This document shows positions 38,088 through 48,595 of a stretch of 64,000 bases of DNA, piece after piece. The notes beneath the pieces are model-generated. The model did not search any database, was not told where the DNA came from, and was given only the letters and a program-made list of their open reading frames with translations. Position numbers and translations under genes: made by a program. The DNA is from Acidimicrobiia bacterium (GTDB taxonomy: Bacteria > Actinomycetota > Acidimicrobiia > IMCC26256 > PALSA-610), in contig JAOSJK010000012.1 of the NCBI GenBank assembly GCA_027494135.1, forward strand, positions 191,001-255,000. The letters run 5' to 3'. Position 1 is the stretch's first letter. Every line of letters begins with the position of its first letter.

Positions 38088-39746
38088 TCACTGCTCGATC
38101 CACAGTCCGGTCACCGGGTGGCCGTCGGCGAGGCCGGGGAAGGGCGCCGACCCGTCGGGGAGATCGGGGCCGAGCACACCATGCACGTCGGTGCTCGTGC
38201 CTATCGTCCACATCGACCAGAAGCCCCAGAGGTTGTAGAGCTCCTCGGCGAAGCGGCGGTTGAGGTCGGCGTAGATCTCCTCCCTCAACGCGGGGTCGCT
38301 CTCGACGCGGCCCTCGTCGAGGAGGCGGTCGATCTCGACGTCGGCGAAGCGACCGAAGTTCACCGGCGAGTCGGCCCTCCACCACGAGTACTGCAGGTCG
38401 GGGTCGCCGCCGCTGTGGCCCCGCCAGAACACGGCGTTGTAGTCACCGCCCAGGACCTGGTTGATGAGCTGCGCCTCCTCGATCTGCTGCAGCCTCACCT
38501 CGATGCCCGCAGCTGCAGCCATCTCCGCGACCATCTGCCCGGATTCGATGTTCGCCGGCTCGGGCGTGGAGAGCAGCGTCAGCTCGAGCGGCTCGCCCGA
38601 CTCCGCCTCGTACTGCTCGACCAGGCGCTTGGCCTCCGCGAGGTCGAACTCCGGCAGGCCGGTGTCGTCGAGGTAGCCGATGCTCCCGGGCGGGAAGGGG
38701 CCCGTCGCCCGCTTCGGGATCGACATCTCGCGCACCTCGTTGAGGGTCTCGCTGTCGGTCGCAGTCGCCAGCGCCCGACGCGCAAGGATGTTGTCGAACG
38801 GCGGCTGCGAGGTGTTCAGCAAGGTGTAGACGGTGTCCGCGAACTCGTCGGTCTGGTAGATCCCAATGTCTCCCTGCGCGGCGAGGTCCTGGAGCTGCGC
38901 CACCTGCAGGTTGTTCATCGTGTGCGTCGCCTGGATCTCGCCGCTCTGAAGGGCGTTCACCCTCTGCGTCGCCTCCAGGATCGGGCGGAACTCGATCCTG
39001 TCGAGGTAGGGCAGGCCCTCTCGCCAGTAGTCGGGGTTCTTGACGACGGTCAGGTGGTCGTTGGGCACCCAATCCTCGAGCATGAAGGGGCCTGTACCGA
39101 TCATGTGGTCGGCGCAGTGCTCCTCGTCGTCGAGCTGGGCCTGGGCCATGATCCCCACCCGACCGCTCGCGTAGAGGTGGGCCGGGAACGCCGGCCACGG
39201 GGTCTTCGTGGTGACGACCAGCGTCAGCGGTCCGCTGACGGTCACCTCGTCCCAGTTGTTCGTGACCAGCGGGCCGAGGAGCGGCCGCCGCGCCGGGTAC
39301 AGCCCCCTGCCCGCGTCGATGTTGTTCTTCACCACCTCGGCCGTCAGGTCGCTGCCGTCGTGGAACTTCACGCCCTCGCGCAGGACGATCGTCCACTCGT
39401 CGTACGTCTCGTTCGGGGTCACCGACTCGGCCAGGAGCGGGACGTACTCGCCCTCGGAGTTCGGGGCCGTGAGGGTCTCGTACATCGAGCGCGCGACCTG
39501 GATGCCCGACACCGCGAGCTGGGCCTCCGGAAGGCAGAACCCTCCGGCGGTCTCCGCCTCGATCCCGTAGACGAGCGTGCCGCCATGCTCGGGCTCGGCC
39601 GGGGTGGTCGATGCCGTCGAGGCGGTACCGCCGTTCGAACCGCCGCCCGCGTCGTCGCCCGCGGAGTCGTCGTCACCGCCTCCGCAGGCGCCCAGTACCA
39701 GCGCCAGCGCTACGACCGTCGACGCCGCGGAACGGGCCCGAGTCAC
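38088..39746 (-). CDS. Substrate-binding lipoprotein 4 (OppA/DppA-like)
   Basis: An intact 552-aa paralogue with signal STVVALALVLGAC (Cys about residue 21) and an Asp/Gly/Ser-rich linker. The mature part starts VYGIEAETAGGFCLPEAQLA. It diverges most in the middle: YPARRPLLGPLVTNNWDEVT in place of the aromatic FVFVFDNID block, and DDEEHCADHMIGTGPF. These changes could alter the ligand. Only 9 bases separate it from member 5 and 26 from member 3, so read-through is very likely. Confidence 0.95.
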   Translation of the reverse strand: MTRARSAASTVVALALVLGACGGGDDDSAGDDAGGGSNGGTASTASTTPAEPEHGGTLVYGIEAETAGGFCLPEAQLAVSGIQVARSMYETLTAPNSEGEYVPLLAESVTPNETYDEWTIVLREGVKFHDGSDLTAEVVKNNIDAGRGLYPARRPLLGPLVTNNWDEVTVSGPLTLVVTTKTPWPAFPAHLYASGRVGIMAQAQLDDEEHCADHMIGTGPFMLEDWVPNDHLTVVKNPDYWREGLPYLDRIEFRPILEATQRVNALQSGEIQATHTMNNLQVAQLQDLAAQGDIGIYQTDEFADTVYTLLNTSQPPFDNILARRALATATDSETLNEVREMSIPKRATGPFPPGSIGYLDDTGLPEFDLAEAKRLVEQYEAESGEPLELTLLSTPEPANIESGQMVAEMAAAAGIEVRLQQIEEAQLINQVLGGDYNAVFWRGHSGGDPDLQYSWWRADSPVNFGRFADVEIDRLLDEGRVESDPALREEIYADLNRRFAEELYNLWGFWSMWTIGTSTDVHGVLGPDLPDGSAPFPGLADGHPVTGLWIEQ

Positions 39747-39755
39747 TCGATCCTC

Positions 39756-41421
39756 CTACCCTTCGACCCAGAGGCCGCCGAGGTTGTGTCCGTCTGCGAG
39801 ACCGGGGAACGGCGCCGAGCCGTCGGGAAGGTCGGCTCCCAGAACCCCGTGCACGTCGGGCGCGGTGGCGACGACCCAGAGGGTCCACTGGTACCAGAGG
39901 TTGTACGCCTGCTCGGCGAAGCGCCGGTTGAGGTCCTCGTAGATAGCGGCGTCCTTCGCCGGGTCCGCCTCGGCCCGCCCCTCCTCCAGCAGCCGGTCGA
40001 TCTCCGGGTCGGAGAACTTGCCGAAGTTCACAGGCGATCCCGAGTGCCACCACACGTACTGCAGGTCGGGGTCGCCTCCGGGGTGCAGACGGAAGCCGGC
40101 TGCGTCGAAGTTGCCGCCGATCGCGTCGCTGATGAGCTGCGCCTGTTCGACGGTCTTGATCTCCATCGACCCACCGACCGCCTCGACCATCTGCTGGAGC
40201 ATCGTCGCCCACTCGATCCGAGTCGGGTGTCGGGGTCGTGCTGTAGGCGAACGAGAGCTTGCCGCCGCTCTCCTCCTCGTACTTGGCGACGTACTCCTTC
40301 GCCTTCTCCACGTCGAACTCGGGGAACCCCGCGTCCTCCAGGTAGCCGATGCTCCCGGGGGCGAAGGGGCCGCTGGCGTTGGTGAGGATGCCCTTGTTGC
40401 GGACCTCGTTGAGAGTGTCGCGGTCGAGCGCGTGGGCGAACGCCAGGCGCGCGTTGATGTTGTCGAACGGGGCCTTGGCCATGTTCAGCATCGCGTAGCC
40501 GACCTCTGCGTACTCGGCTCCCTCGGTGAGGGCCACGTCGCCGGAGTCGACGAGCCTGCGCAGCTCGTCGATGGTCGACGCGGTAGAGGTGTGCATCGCC
40601 GTGATCTCGCCGCTCTGCAGGGCATTGAGGCGCTGCTGCGCCTCCGTGATCGGCCGGAACTCGATCTCGTCGAGGTACGGCAACCCCTCCTGCCAGTAGT
40701 CGGCGTTCTTCTCCACGGTGAGGTGGTCGTTGATCTTCCAGTCGACAAGGGAGAAGGGTCCGGTGCCGACCAGGTCGTCGCCACAGTGATCGGGGTCGTC
40801 GAGCTGGGACTGCGCCATCACACCGAAGCGGCCGTTCATGAACAGATAGGCCGGGAACGAGGGCCACGGCGACTTCGTTGTCACCACGACCGTGAGCGGG
40901 CCGGTCGCCTCGACCGTATCGATGTTGTCGTAGACGAACAGGAAGAGGAGCGGCTTGCGCGCCTCGTACTGGCCCCGGAACGCGTCGAGGTTGTTCTTCA
41001 CGACCTCTGCCGTCAGATCGCTGCCATCGTGGAACTTGACTCCCTCGCGCAGCTCGATCGTCCACTCGTCGTAGCCGGCGTTGGGAGTCACCGACTTCGC
41101 GAGATAGGGGACGTACTCACCGTCGCCGTTCGGCATCGTGAGCGGGTCGTAGATGGCCCGGGCGATCTGGATCCCCGAGATGGCCAGCTGGGCCTCGGCG
41201 AGGCAGAGACCGTTCGAGGACTCCGCCTCGAGGCCGTACACGACCCTGCCGCCCGCCTGAGGCTCACCGCTCGCCGTTGTCTCGGTCGTGTCGTCGTCGC
41301 CCCCACCACCGCCGGTGGCGTCGTCGTCGTCACCTCCGCCGCACGCGGCTGCGAAGAGGATGAGCACGAGCGCGATGGCCGTCGTCGGTAGCCACTTGCG
41401 GCGTACAGAGGTCCGGTGCAT
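39756..41421 (-). CDS. Substrate-binding lipoprotein 5 (OppA/DppA-like; frame break)
   Basis: A paralogue of about 555 aa at the head of the array. Signal TAIALVLILFAAAC, linker DDDDATGGGGGDDDTTETT, then VYGLEAESSNGLCLAEAQLA. It contains ARKPLLFLFVYDNIDTVEA and DDPDHCGDDLVGTGPF. One base is missing near 40218; joined, it reads TPDSRIEWATMLQQMVEAVG. It ends FPGLADGHNLGGLWVEG. The 119 bases upstream, divergent from the dehydrogenase gene, would hold the promoter of the array; no clear operator is seen there. Confidence 0.93.
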
Positions 41422-41540
41422 GTGGGCCTCACTCCTGTCGGTCGGGCCCGGGCGGGCGGTCCGCGGGAATGTACCCGGTGGCCGCTCCCGCGCGAAAGAC
41501 GACCGCCGCGCGAAGATGCCCCGACCGCAGACAGGCAGGG

Positions 41541-42530
41541 GTGCGAATCGTGACCCGACGGCACAGGGCGCTGGTGACCGCGCCGTTCCGCGGAGAGGGC
41601 CTGCGGCGGCTCGAGTCGATCGCCGACGTGGTGTACGACCCCTGGATCGAGCAGCGCCCGCTGCGCATCTACGACGGGGCGGGCCTCGCCGCCCGCGTGC
41701 GCGAGGAGGCGGCGGACATCCTCGTCGTCGAGGCCGACCTGGTCGACGGCGATGTGCTCGACCTCCCACTCACAGTGATCGGTTCCTGCCGGGGAGACCC
41801 GACCAATGTCGACGTCGCCGCTGCCACGGCCAGAGACATACCCGTGGTTCGCGCCCCGGGCCGCAATGCCGACGCGGTGGCCGAGCTGACGGTCGCGCTG
41901 CTCTTCGCCGTGCGTCGCTTCGTGGTGCCGGCCGACCGTGACGTGCGCGGTGGCGAGATCTACCGGGACGGCCTCATCCCATATCAGCGCTTCCGGGCGT
42001 GGCAGCTCGCCGGCCGCACGGTGGGGCTCGTCGGCCTCGGAGCCGTCGGGAGCGCGACGCGCTGGAGGGTGGAGGGTCTCGGTATGAGGGCCATCGCCTG
42101 CGATCCCTACAGCCCCGAGGCCACCCACTCCCTCGATGACCTCCTGGCCGAGTCCGACGTCGTGTCGATGCACGCCGCGGTGACGCCGCAGACCTCGGGG
42201 ATGATCGGCGCCCGGGAGCTGGCGCAGATGGGACAGGGTGCGCTCTTCCTGAACACGGCCCGATCCGCGCTGCACGACATGGACGCCCTGGTGGAGGCGC
42301 TCGAGTCTGGCCATCTGGGCGGTGCCGGCCTGGATCACCTCCCGGGCGAGAACCTCCCGACGGATCATCCTCTCTGTCACATGGACAACGTCGTGCTGAC
42401 ACCTCATATCGGTGGGGCCACCTACGACACCGAGGAAAACCACTCCTTGCTCATCGCCGACGACATCGCGCGTCTCCTGGCCGGAGAGATGCCGGTCAAC
42501 ATCGTCAACCCGGAGGTGCTCGCAGAATGA
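41541..42530 (+). CDS. D-2-hydroxyacid dehydrogenase family protein
   Basis: An NAD(P)-dependent dehydrogenase, about 329 aa, of the phosphoglycerate-dehydrogenase-like class. The Rossmann motif is GRTVGLVGLGAVGSATRWRVEGLGM. The catalytic set is Arg in LFLNTARSALHDMDALVEAL, Glu in LDHLPGENLPTDHPL and His in VLTPHIGGATYDTEE. GTG at 41541 after CAGGCAGGG is chosen; GTG 41550 is an alternative with better spacing. Its stop overlaps the aldolase start by 4 bases, so the two act together, plausibly oxidising and cleaving a hydroxy- or sugar-acid. Confidence 0.92.
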   Translation: MRIVTRRHRALVTAPFRGEGLRRLESIADVVYDPWIEQRPLRIYDGAGLAARVREEAADILVVEADLVDGDVLDLPLTVIGSCRGDPTNVDVAAATARDIPVVRAPGRNADAVAELTVALLFAVRRFVVPADRDVRGGEIYRDGLIPYQRFRAWQLAGRTVGLVGLGAVGSATRWRVEGLGMRAIACDPYSPEATHSLDDLLAESDVVSMHAAVTPQTSGMIGARELAQMGQGALFLNTARSALHDMDALVEALESGHLGGAGLDHLPGENLPTDHPLCHMDNVVLTPHIGGATYDTEENHSLLIADDIARLLAGEMPVNIVNPEVLAE

Positions 42531-43183
42531 CCGCATCCAGGCTCACAGCCTCCGAGACGAAGGACCTGCTGCTCTCGACCGCGCGAGACCTCCTCAGCAA
42601 GGGACTGGTCGAGGGGACATCCGGGAACCTGTCGGCGCGCCTTCCCGACGGCCACGTCGTGATGACGCCGTCTTCGCTCGACTACGAGGAGATGACCCTC
42701 GGCGACCTGGTCGTCTGTGATCTCGACGGCGAGGTCGTCGAGGGCGAGCGGTCGCCGACGACCGAGAAGGCGTTGCACCTCGCTTGCCTACGTCGCTGGG
42801 ACGACATCCACGCAGTGATCCATTCCCACGCGCTGTACTGCTCGATGTTCGCCGTGGCCCGCATCCCGATCCCGTGCCTGATCGAGGAGCTCGACGTGTA
42901 CGTGGGTGGGGAGGTGCCGGTGGCCGAGTACAAGATGACCGGATCCGACGAGCTCGCGGCGGAGGTGTCCCGACACGTCGGCGACCGCGCCGCGGTCCTG
43001 ATGGCCAACCACGGTCTGCTCGCGGTAGGCAAGGATCCGCGCGATGCCATGAAGGTGACCGCTCTCGTGGAGCGCACCGCTCGCATCGTATGGGGGGCAA
43101 GGCTCCTCGGCGACGCGGTCCCGCTGCCTCCCGAGACCGTCGAGCGCTTCGCGGGCGTCTACCCGCTCATGCGGTCTCTCTAG
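42527..43183 (+). CDS. Class II aldolase/adducin-like protein (FucA/AraD family)
   Basis: An intact 218-aa zinc-dependent aldolase or epimerase. Metal ligands are the two His in VIHSHALYCSM (about residue 100) and a third in MANHGLLAVG (about 162). The catalytic acid region is TEKALHLACLRR and the phosphate-binding GTSGNLSARL lies near residue 30. Family members cleave L-fuculose-1-phosphate or epimerise L-ribulose-5-phosphate; the pairing with a hydroxyacid dehydrogenase resembles sugar-acid degradation operons. The exact substrate is unknown. Confidence 0.94.
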   Translation: MTASRLTASETKDLLLSTARDLLSKGLVEGTSGNLSARLPDGHVVMTPSSLDYEEMTLGDLVVCDLDGEVVEGERSPTTEKALHLACLRRWDDIHAVIHSHALYCSMFAVARIPIPCLIEELDVYVGGEVPVAEYKMTGSDELAAEVSRHVGDRAAVLMANHGLLAVGKDPRDAMKVTALVERTARIVWGARLLGDAVPLPPETVERFAGVYPLMRSL

Positions 43184-43266
43184 GGCCTGGGCCGTCCGCC
43201 TACGGATACAGTGCGGTCACCGACATCGACCCGAACCGACAGGGTCGGGGCAGCCCCGGGGGGCCC

Positions 43267-43458
43267 ATGAGATCCACCGCGTACCTCGACTCCGGCGCCG
43301 TGAACCTGATCACCTCCGCGATCGTCGCCGGTTTCGCCGGGATCATCGTGGTCTTCAAGATGGGCATAGGCCGCATCATCGGCATCTTCTCACCGCGCAG
43401 ACGCGCCGCCCTCCGCGCGGCTCAGGAGAGCCGCCGCACACCGGACAACGACGGCTAG
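43267..43458 (+). CDS. Small single-pass membrane protein, unknown
   Basis: A 63-aa protein starting MRSTAYLDSGAVNLITS. One hydrophobic helix, AIVAGFAGIIVVFKMGIGRIIGIF, is followed by a basic tail PRRRAALRAAQESRRT. Its TAG is immediately followed by the GTG start of the methyltransferase gene, so it is part of that operon. The upstream extension in the ORF track is Arg-rich and rejected. Similar tiny proteins precede this methyltransferase type in other actinobacteria (recollection, not checked). Confidence 0.75.
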   Translation: MRSTAYLDSGAVNLITSAIVAGFAGIIVVFKMGIGRIIGIFSPRRRAALRAAQESRRTPDNDG

Positions 43459-44905
43459 GTGCGCGGCGAGCCTGTGGGGACTGGACCGACCGGCTCCGAA
43501 CCCGCATCCTTTCGAGACCCCGACAGCGCGATCTTCTACTCGGAGGGCCGAGTGCTTCGAGGCCTCTCCGAGCGTGCCGCCGCCGACTGGGAGACGCTCC
43601 GGACGACCCGGTTCTTCACCCGGCTGACGGCCGAGGGGGAAGATCGTCGCGACGCGCCCGTTCGCCGGCGACGCTCCCCTGTCGCCGCGAGGCGAGGCCT
43701 GGGCGGCAGTCCTCGAGCACGAGCGGATTCCTGTGGTCACCTACCCCTACGAGTGGCCGTTCGCGATGCTCCGCGACGCGGCCGCCCTGCATCTGGAGAT
43801 CCTCCTCGCCGCACTCGACGAGGGGTTCTCCACGAAGGACGGGAGTGCATTCAACCTCCAGTTCGACGGCGTGCGACCCGTGTTCATCGACGTCGGCTCG
43901 TTCGAGCGCGTCACGGGTCCCTGGCCGGGGTACCGGCAGTTCTGCCGGACACTTCTCTTTCCGCTGATGATCCAGGCGCACCTCGGCATCGCGTACCAGC
44001 CCTTCCTGCGCGGCAGCGTCGACGGCCTGCTGCCCACCGACGTCGCGGCGATGTTCGGCGGCCGCCGCAAGTGGAAGAAGGGCGTGCTCCGCAACGTCGT
44101 GCTCCATGGCGCGCTCGAACGCCGGGCCCTGTCGAGCCGGTCCGGCCGATCGAGTCGGTCGGGCAGCGAGGAAGTCAAGGCCGAGCTGCGACGCTCCGGC
44201 TTCGGGGCCGAGCTGGCGAAGGCGATGGCGAAGAAGCTCCTGAAGCTGGTCCGCGGCCTCGACGCGCCGCGTCGCCGCTCGACGTGGGACGACTACCGCG
44301 ACACCTGCTCGTACAGCACAGCCGATGCAGCGGCGAAGAGGGCGTTCGTCGAGAGAGCACTCGCAGATCACAGTGCCGGCACCGTGATCGACCTGGGAGC
44401 CAACGACGGCGAGTACTCACTGCTCGCCGCCCAACACGCCGAGCGCGTCGTCGCGGTGGATGCCGACGAGACCGTGATCGACGCCCTCTACCGGCGTCTG
44501 CGTAGCGAAGACGTCACCAACGTCCTCCCGATGGTGATGAACCTCGTCGACCCGTCCCCGGCAATCGGCTGGCGGAATGCCGAGAGGTCGTCTTTCGCCG
44601 ACCGTGTAGACGGTGACGTCGTCCTGGCCCTCGCCCTCGTGCACCACCTCGTGATCGGCGCGAACATCCCGATGCCACAGGTCGTGGACTGGCTTCGGGG
44701 CTTCGGCGCTCGCCTGGTCGTGGAGCTCGTGCACCCCGACGACCCGATGGCGCGCCGGCTCATGGCCGACAAGCCGGCGGGCCTCTTCGACGACTACCGG
44801 GTCGATGCCTTCGAGTCACTGCTCGACAGCGCGTTCCGCTTGGTCGAGTTCGAGGTGCTCCCCGGTGGCACGCGCACGATCTACCTCGCAGAACCGCGGG
44901 CGTGA
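43459..44905 (+). CDS. SAM-dependent methyltransferase with long N-terminal domain (frame break)
   Basis: A two-part protein of about 482 aa. The N-terminal part reads FRDPDSAIFYSEGRVLRGLS and then VVTYPYEWPFAMLRDAAALHL, KDGSAFNLQFDGVRPVFIDVGSFE, and GYRQFCRTLLFPLMIQAHLGI. It resembles the uncharacterised N-region of NoeA-type methyltransferases. The C-terminal domain has the SAM motif GTVIDLGANDGEYSLLAAQH with acidic VVAVDADE. The frame breaks in a five-G run at 43635-43639; four G gives TAEGKIVATRPF. The GTG start follows the previous stop directly, and its stop overlaps the sulfatase start as GTGA. The substrate, perhaps a surface glycan, is inferred. Confidence 0.85.
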
Positions 44906-46935
44906 GCAAGGCAGGTACAGCCCGCGAGGAGGCCTGGTACCTGCTCGAGGTCGCGGCGATAACCGGATTCCTCATCTCGCAGCCCGTCCTCGACATCTTC
45001 GGGCGGTCCCCGGAGACCTTCATCTCCAGAGGGGCCGACCGCTCCCAGGTGATCGCCTTCGCGATCGCCGTCGCGGCGGTCCCCGCTCTCGCCGTGTGGG
45101 CTATCACGTTCGCGGCGCGCCTCGCGGGCAGGTCACGACGGCGCATCACACATGTCGCGGCTCTCGGCGTGCTCGCCGGACTCCTCGCCGCCAGGCTCGG
45201 ATACGACGCCCTCGGCTCGGCGCGTGTCGCCGCCGCCGCGCTCGGGGTGATCGCGAGCATCTGCATGGTGATGCTGTACGCCCGGACGACGTGGGCGCGA
45301 ACGTATCTGCGGGTCGCGTCGGCGGCGCCGCTGGCCTTCGCAACCATCTTCCTCGTTGCTTCGCCTACAGCCGATCTCGTGCTCGGAGGCACGGTCAAGG
45401 CCGCCGACGTCGAGGTGCCAGACGCCGCGCCGTCGATCCTCTTCATCGTCCTCGACCAGTTCCCGACCGCGTCCCTCCTCGACGGCGAGGGACACATCGA
45501 CGCCGATCTGTTTCCCAGCTTCGCACGCCTGGCCGAGACCTCCACCTGGTACCGGAACAACACGACGGTTGCGCCGTGGACGAACCTGGCCGTGCCGGCG
45601 ATCGTCACCGGCACCCTTCCCGTCGCGGACGACACGGCAGCCACAGCGAGCAACTTCCCCCGAAGCATCTTCACTCTCCTCGGTGGTTCCTACGACCTCA
45701 ACGTCTCCGGAACCGGTGGAACGGATCTGCCCTGCGACACTCTGCGGTTCAGGACCGGGTGACGGTCTCGGAGCGCTCTTCGGCGACGCCGTCGGTGTGG
45801 CCGGCAACGTTGCCGACGCCGAGGGCGAAGGGAGCAGTCTCGTCGCGCGCGGGACCACGTGGGACGAGCGCGCCGACGACTTCGAGGAGTTCAGCGCCTC
45901 GATCGCGCCGGGACGAGACCGCCCGGTCCTCGACTACATGCACTCGCTGCTGCCCCACGACCCCGTCGAGTACTTGCCGAACGGCGTCAAGTACCCGGCA
46001 CCGGAGCACCCGGTCGGCCTCTTCCTCCTCACGTGGACAGACGAGCACGGGGCCGCAATAGGTCGTCAGCGGCACCTGCTCCAGGCCCAGCTGACCGACC
46101 GGCTCCTCGGTGAGGCCCTCGACCGCCTCGAGGATGCCGGGCGATTCGACAACACCCTGATCGTCGTCACCGCCGACCACGGCGTGGGCTTCACCAACCT
46201 GGAGCCCTGGCGCGGCACCTCGGCGGCGAACTACGAGCAGATCATGTGGACACCTCTGCTCATCAAGGAGCCTCACCAGGAGCAGGGGCGCATCGACGAC
46301 AAGAACGCCTGGTCGGTCGACGTGCTGCCGACGGTCGCCGAGATCCTCGGGGTAGAGATCCCGGCCGACTGGGAGATCACAGGGCACTCCCTGATCGGCG
46401 ACGGGGAGGTCCGCGACCCGTCGGACAAAGTGCTGTTCACACAGCTCGGCAACTCACTCCCGGCCGCGGCCGACGGTCTGGTCCACGTCGACGGCGTCGA
46501 GGGGTTCGAGCGCCTGCTGAAGTGGTCGTCCGCGCCTCCCGGCGACGACGACCTGCGCGTCTGGCGGCAGGGCGAGTACGGCGCTCTCGTGGGTACGCGT
46601 CCGGAAGAGCACACGATCGGGCAGCCCGCTGGTTTCGACGGATGGCTGGCGGACCCCGACGTCTACGACGACGTCGACCCGAACCACGACCCCCCATCCA
46701 CCTCGACACCGCGTCCGTCGGGACCGAGCCGGGACCTGTGATTGCGGTCGCGGTAAACGGCGTCATAGGCGGGTGGGGCCCCACGTTCGCGAGCACCGTC
46801 GAGCACGTTTCCAACTTCTGGACCCTCATCCCCGACTCGCTGCTCCGTGACGGCCGCAACGAGTTGGAGCTCTACGAGATCTCGGGGCCGGTCGGCGACG
46901 TGACGCTCTCGCCGGTGCCGATGCGCGACCCGTGA
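44902..46935 (+). CDS. Membrane-bound sulfatase / alkaline-phosphatase-superfamily protein (frame breaks)
   Basis: About 678 aa with four or five N-terminal helices (ITGFLISQPVLDIFG, VIAFAIAVAAVPALAVWAI and others) and an extracytoplasmic hydrolase domain. That domain begins ILFIVLDQFPTASLLDG (metal Asp). The nucleophile region NNTTVAPWTNLAVPAIVTG has Thr in place of the sulfatase CxPxR, so it is probably a phospho- or phosphoglycol-transferase-like member. TADHGVGF holds the other metal ligands. Frame breaks lie near 45757-45761 and in six C at 46690-46695. It may modify an envelope polymer together with the linked methyltransferase. Confidence 0.87.
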
Positions 46936-46962
46936 GCCGTCAGGTCCGCATGCGGTAGAGAC

Positions 46963-48562
46963 TCAAGCCAGGGCAACCAGGTCGAGCAGGTCGTCGGACC
47001 AGTAGTCGACGGTGCCGTCCGGCATCATCAGGACCTTGTCGGGCGAGAGCTCTCCGACGAACTCGGTGTCGTGGCTGACGAACACCATCGCCCCCTTCCA
47101 CGAACGCAGTGCTGCTCCCACGGCGAGGCGCGACGGAGGATCGAGGTTGTTGGTCGGCTCGTCGAGCAGGAGCAGGTTGTGCCTTCCGGTCACGAGCATC
47201 GCGAGCGCCAGCTTCGTCTTCTCCCCGCCCGAGAGCGTCGCGGCATCCTGGAACGCCATCTCACCGGAGAGCCCGAACATGCCGAGCAGCGCGCGCACCT
47301 GCTGGTCGCCGAGGCCGAGGCCGGCCGCCGCGTCCCGCATGTGGTCCAGCATCGACCGCCCCGCCACGATTCCCTCGTGCTCCCTGCGCGTAGTAGCCGA
47401 GCGAGGCCCCGTGCCCGAGCCTGTGCTCTCCCAGGTCGGGCTCGACCTGCCCCGCCAGCACGCGCATCAGGGTCGTCTTGCCCGCGCCGTTGAGGCCGAG
47501 CACCAACAGCCGCTCCCCCCGGCCTACGTCGAACGTCACGTCCTCGAAGACGGTGTTGGCACCAAACGCCTTGGCGAGCGACTCGGCCTCGAGGACGACC
47601 GCCCCGGGTCGCGGCGGGTCGGGGAGGCGCACCGAGATCGTCCGCTCCCTGCGCGCCGCCGTCACGCGCTGCGACTCCAGCCGGCGCGCCCGCGAGTCGA
47701 GCGTCTTGGCCGTCCGCGCCCGCTTCTCGGTCTGGCCGCGCATCGAGTCGGCGAGACTCCTGATCCGCCGGATCTCGACGTCCTGGCGTGACGCGAGCTT
47801 CGCGCGCCGCTCCTCGTCGGCGGCGCGGGCGACGCGGTACTGCGAGTAGGTGCCGCGGTACTCGACCATCTCGGCCTCGTCGAGATGCAGCACGCGGGTC
47901 ATCGCCCGGTCGAGGAGGACGAGGTCGTGGCTCACGACCAGGAGAGTCCCCTTGTAGGAGCCCAGGAACCCCATCAGCCACTGCTTGGCGTCGACGTCGA
48001 GGTGGTTGGTCGGCTCGTCGAGGAGGAGGAGATCGCTCCCGGCGAAGAGGATCCGCGCGAGCTCGACCCGTCGGCGCTCGCCTCCCGACAGGACGCGGAT
48101 CGCGAGGTCTAGCCTGTCGGGCCGGAGGCCTAGACCCGCCGCCAGACGCCGGACCTCCGCCTCCGCCGCGTAGCCGCCGAGGCGTTCGAACTCCTCCTGC
48201 GCGTTGGCGTACCTGCGCACGTTCCGCTCCGACGGGTCGTCGTCGAGGCGCTCGTGCAGCCGCACCAGGCGCCGAGTCACCTCGTCGAGGCCGCGCCCCG
48301 ACAGGATGTGCGACATGCCGGTCGCGTCGACACCCGACCCCTGCGGCCTCGGGTCCTGTGGCAGGTAGCCGACTGCGGGCGGCCTCAGGATCACACCGGC
48401 CGCCGCCGGCGCCTCGCCCGCCAGGACCTTCAGCATCGACGTCTTGCCGGCGCCGTTCCGTCCGACCAGTCCCGCTTTGTCCCCCGCACGCAGCGAGAAC
48501 GACGCCCCGGAGAGGGTCAGCCGGCCGCCGACCTCCACGGCGAGATCGCGCACCTGGAGCAT
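46963..48562 (-). CDS. ABC-F ribosome-associated ATPase (frame break)
   Basis: A cytoplasmic twin-ATPase protein without membrane segments, about 533 aa. ATPase 1 has Walker A GRNGAGKTS, signature LSGGERRRVELAR and LLLLDEPTNHLD. A charged linker (RRAKLASRQDVEIRRIRSLAD) follows. ATPase 2 has LNGAGKTT, LSGGEKTKLALA and LLLLDEPTNNLD. Family members (EttA, Uup, antibiotic-resistance types) bind the ribosomal E site and rescue or gate translation. One extra base in the ccc at 47382-47384 splits it; the joined reading is YYAQEHEGIVAGR. It is convergent with the sulfatase gene and upstream of nothing obvious. Confidence 0.93.
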
Positions 48563-48595
48563 GCGCTCATGATCCCACGGGGGCAGCGCCGAGCG

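Noticed and set aside
37986-40385. A 799-aa plus-strand ORF across binding proteins 3-5
   Set aside because: It is antisense to three conserved lipoprotein genes and is an Arg/Val/Glu-rich shadow produced by high GC; no domain or start signal.
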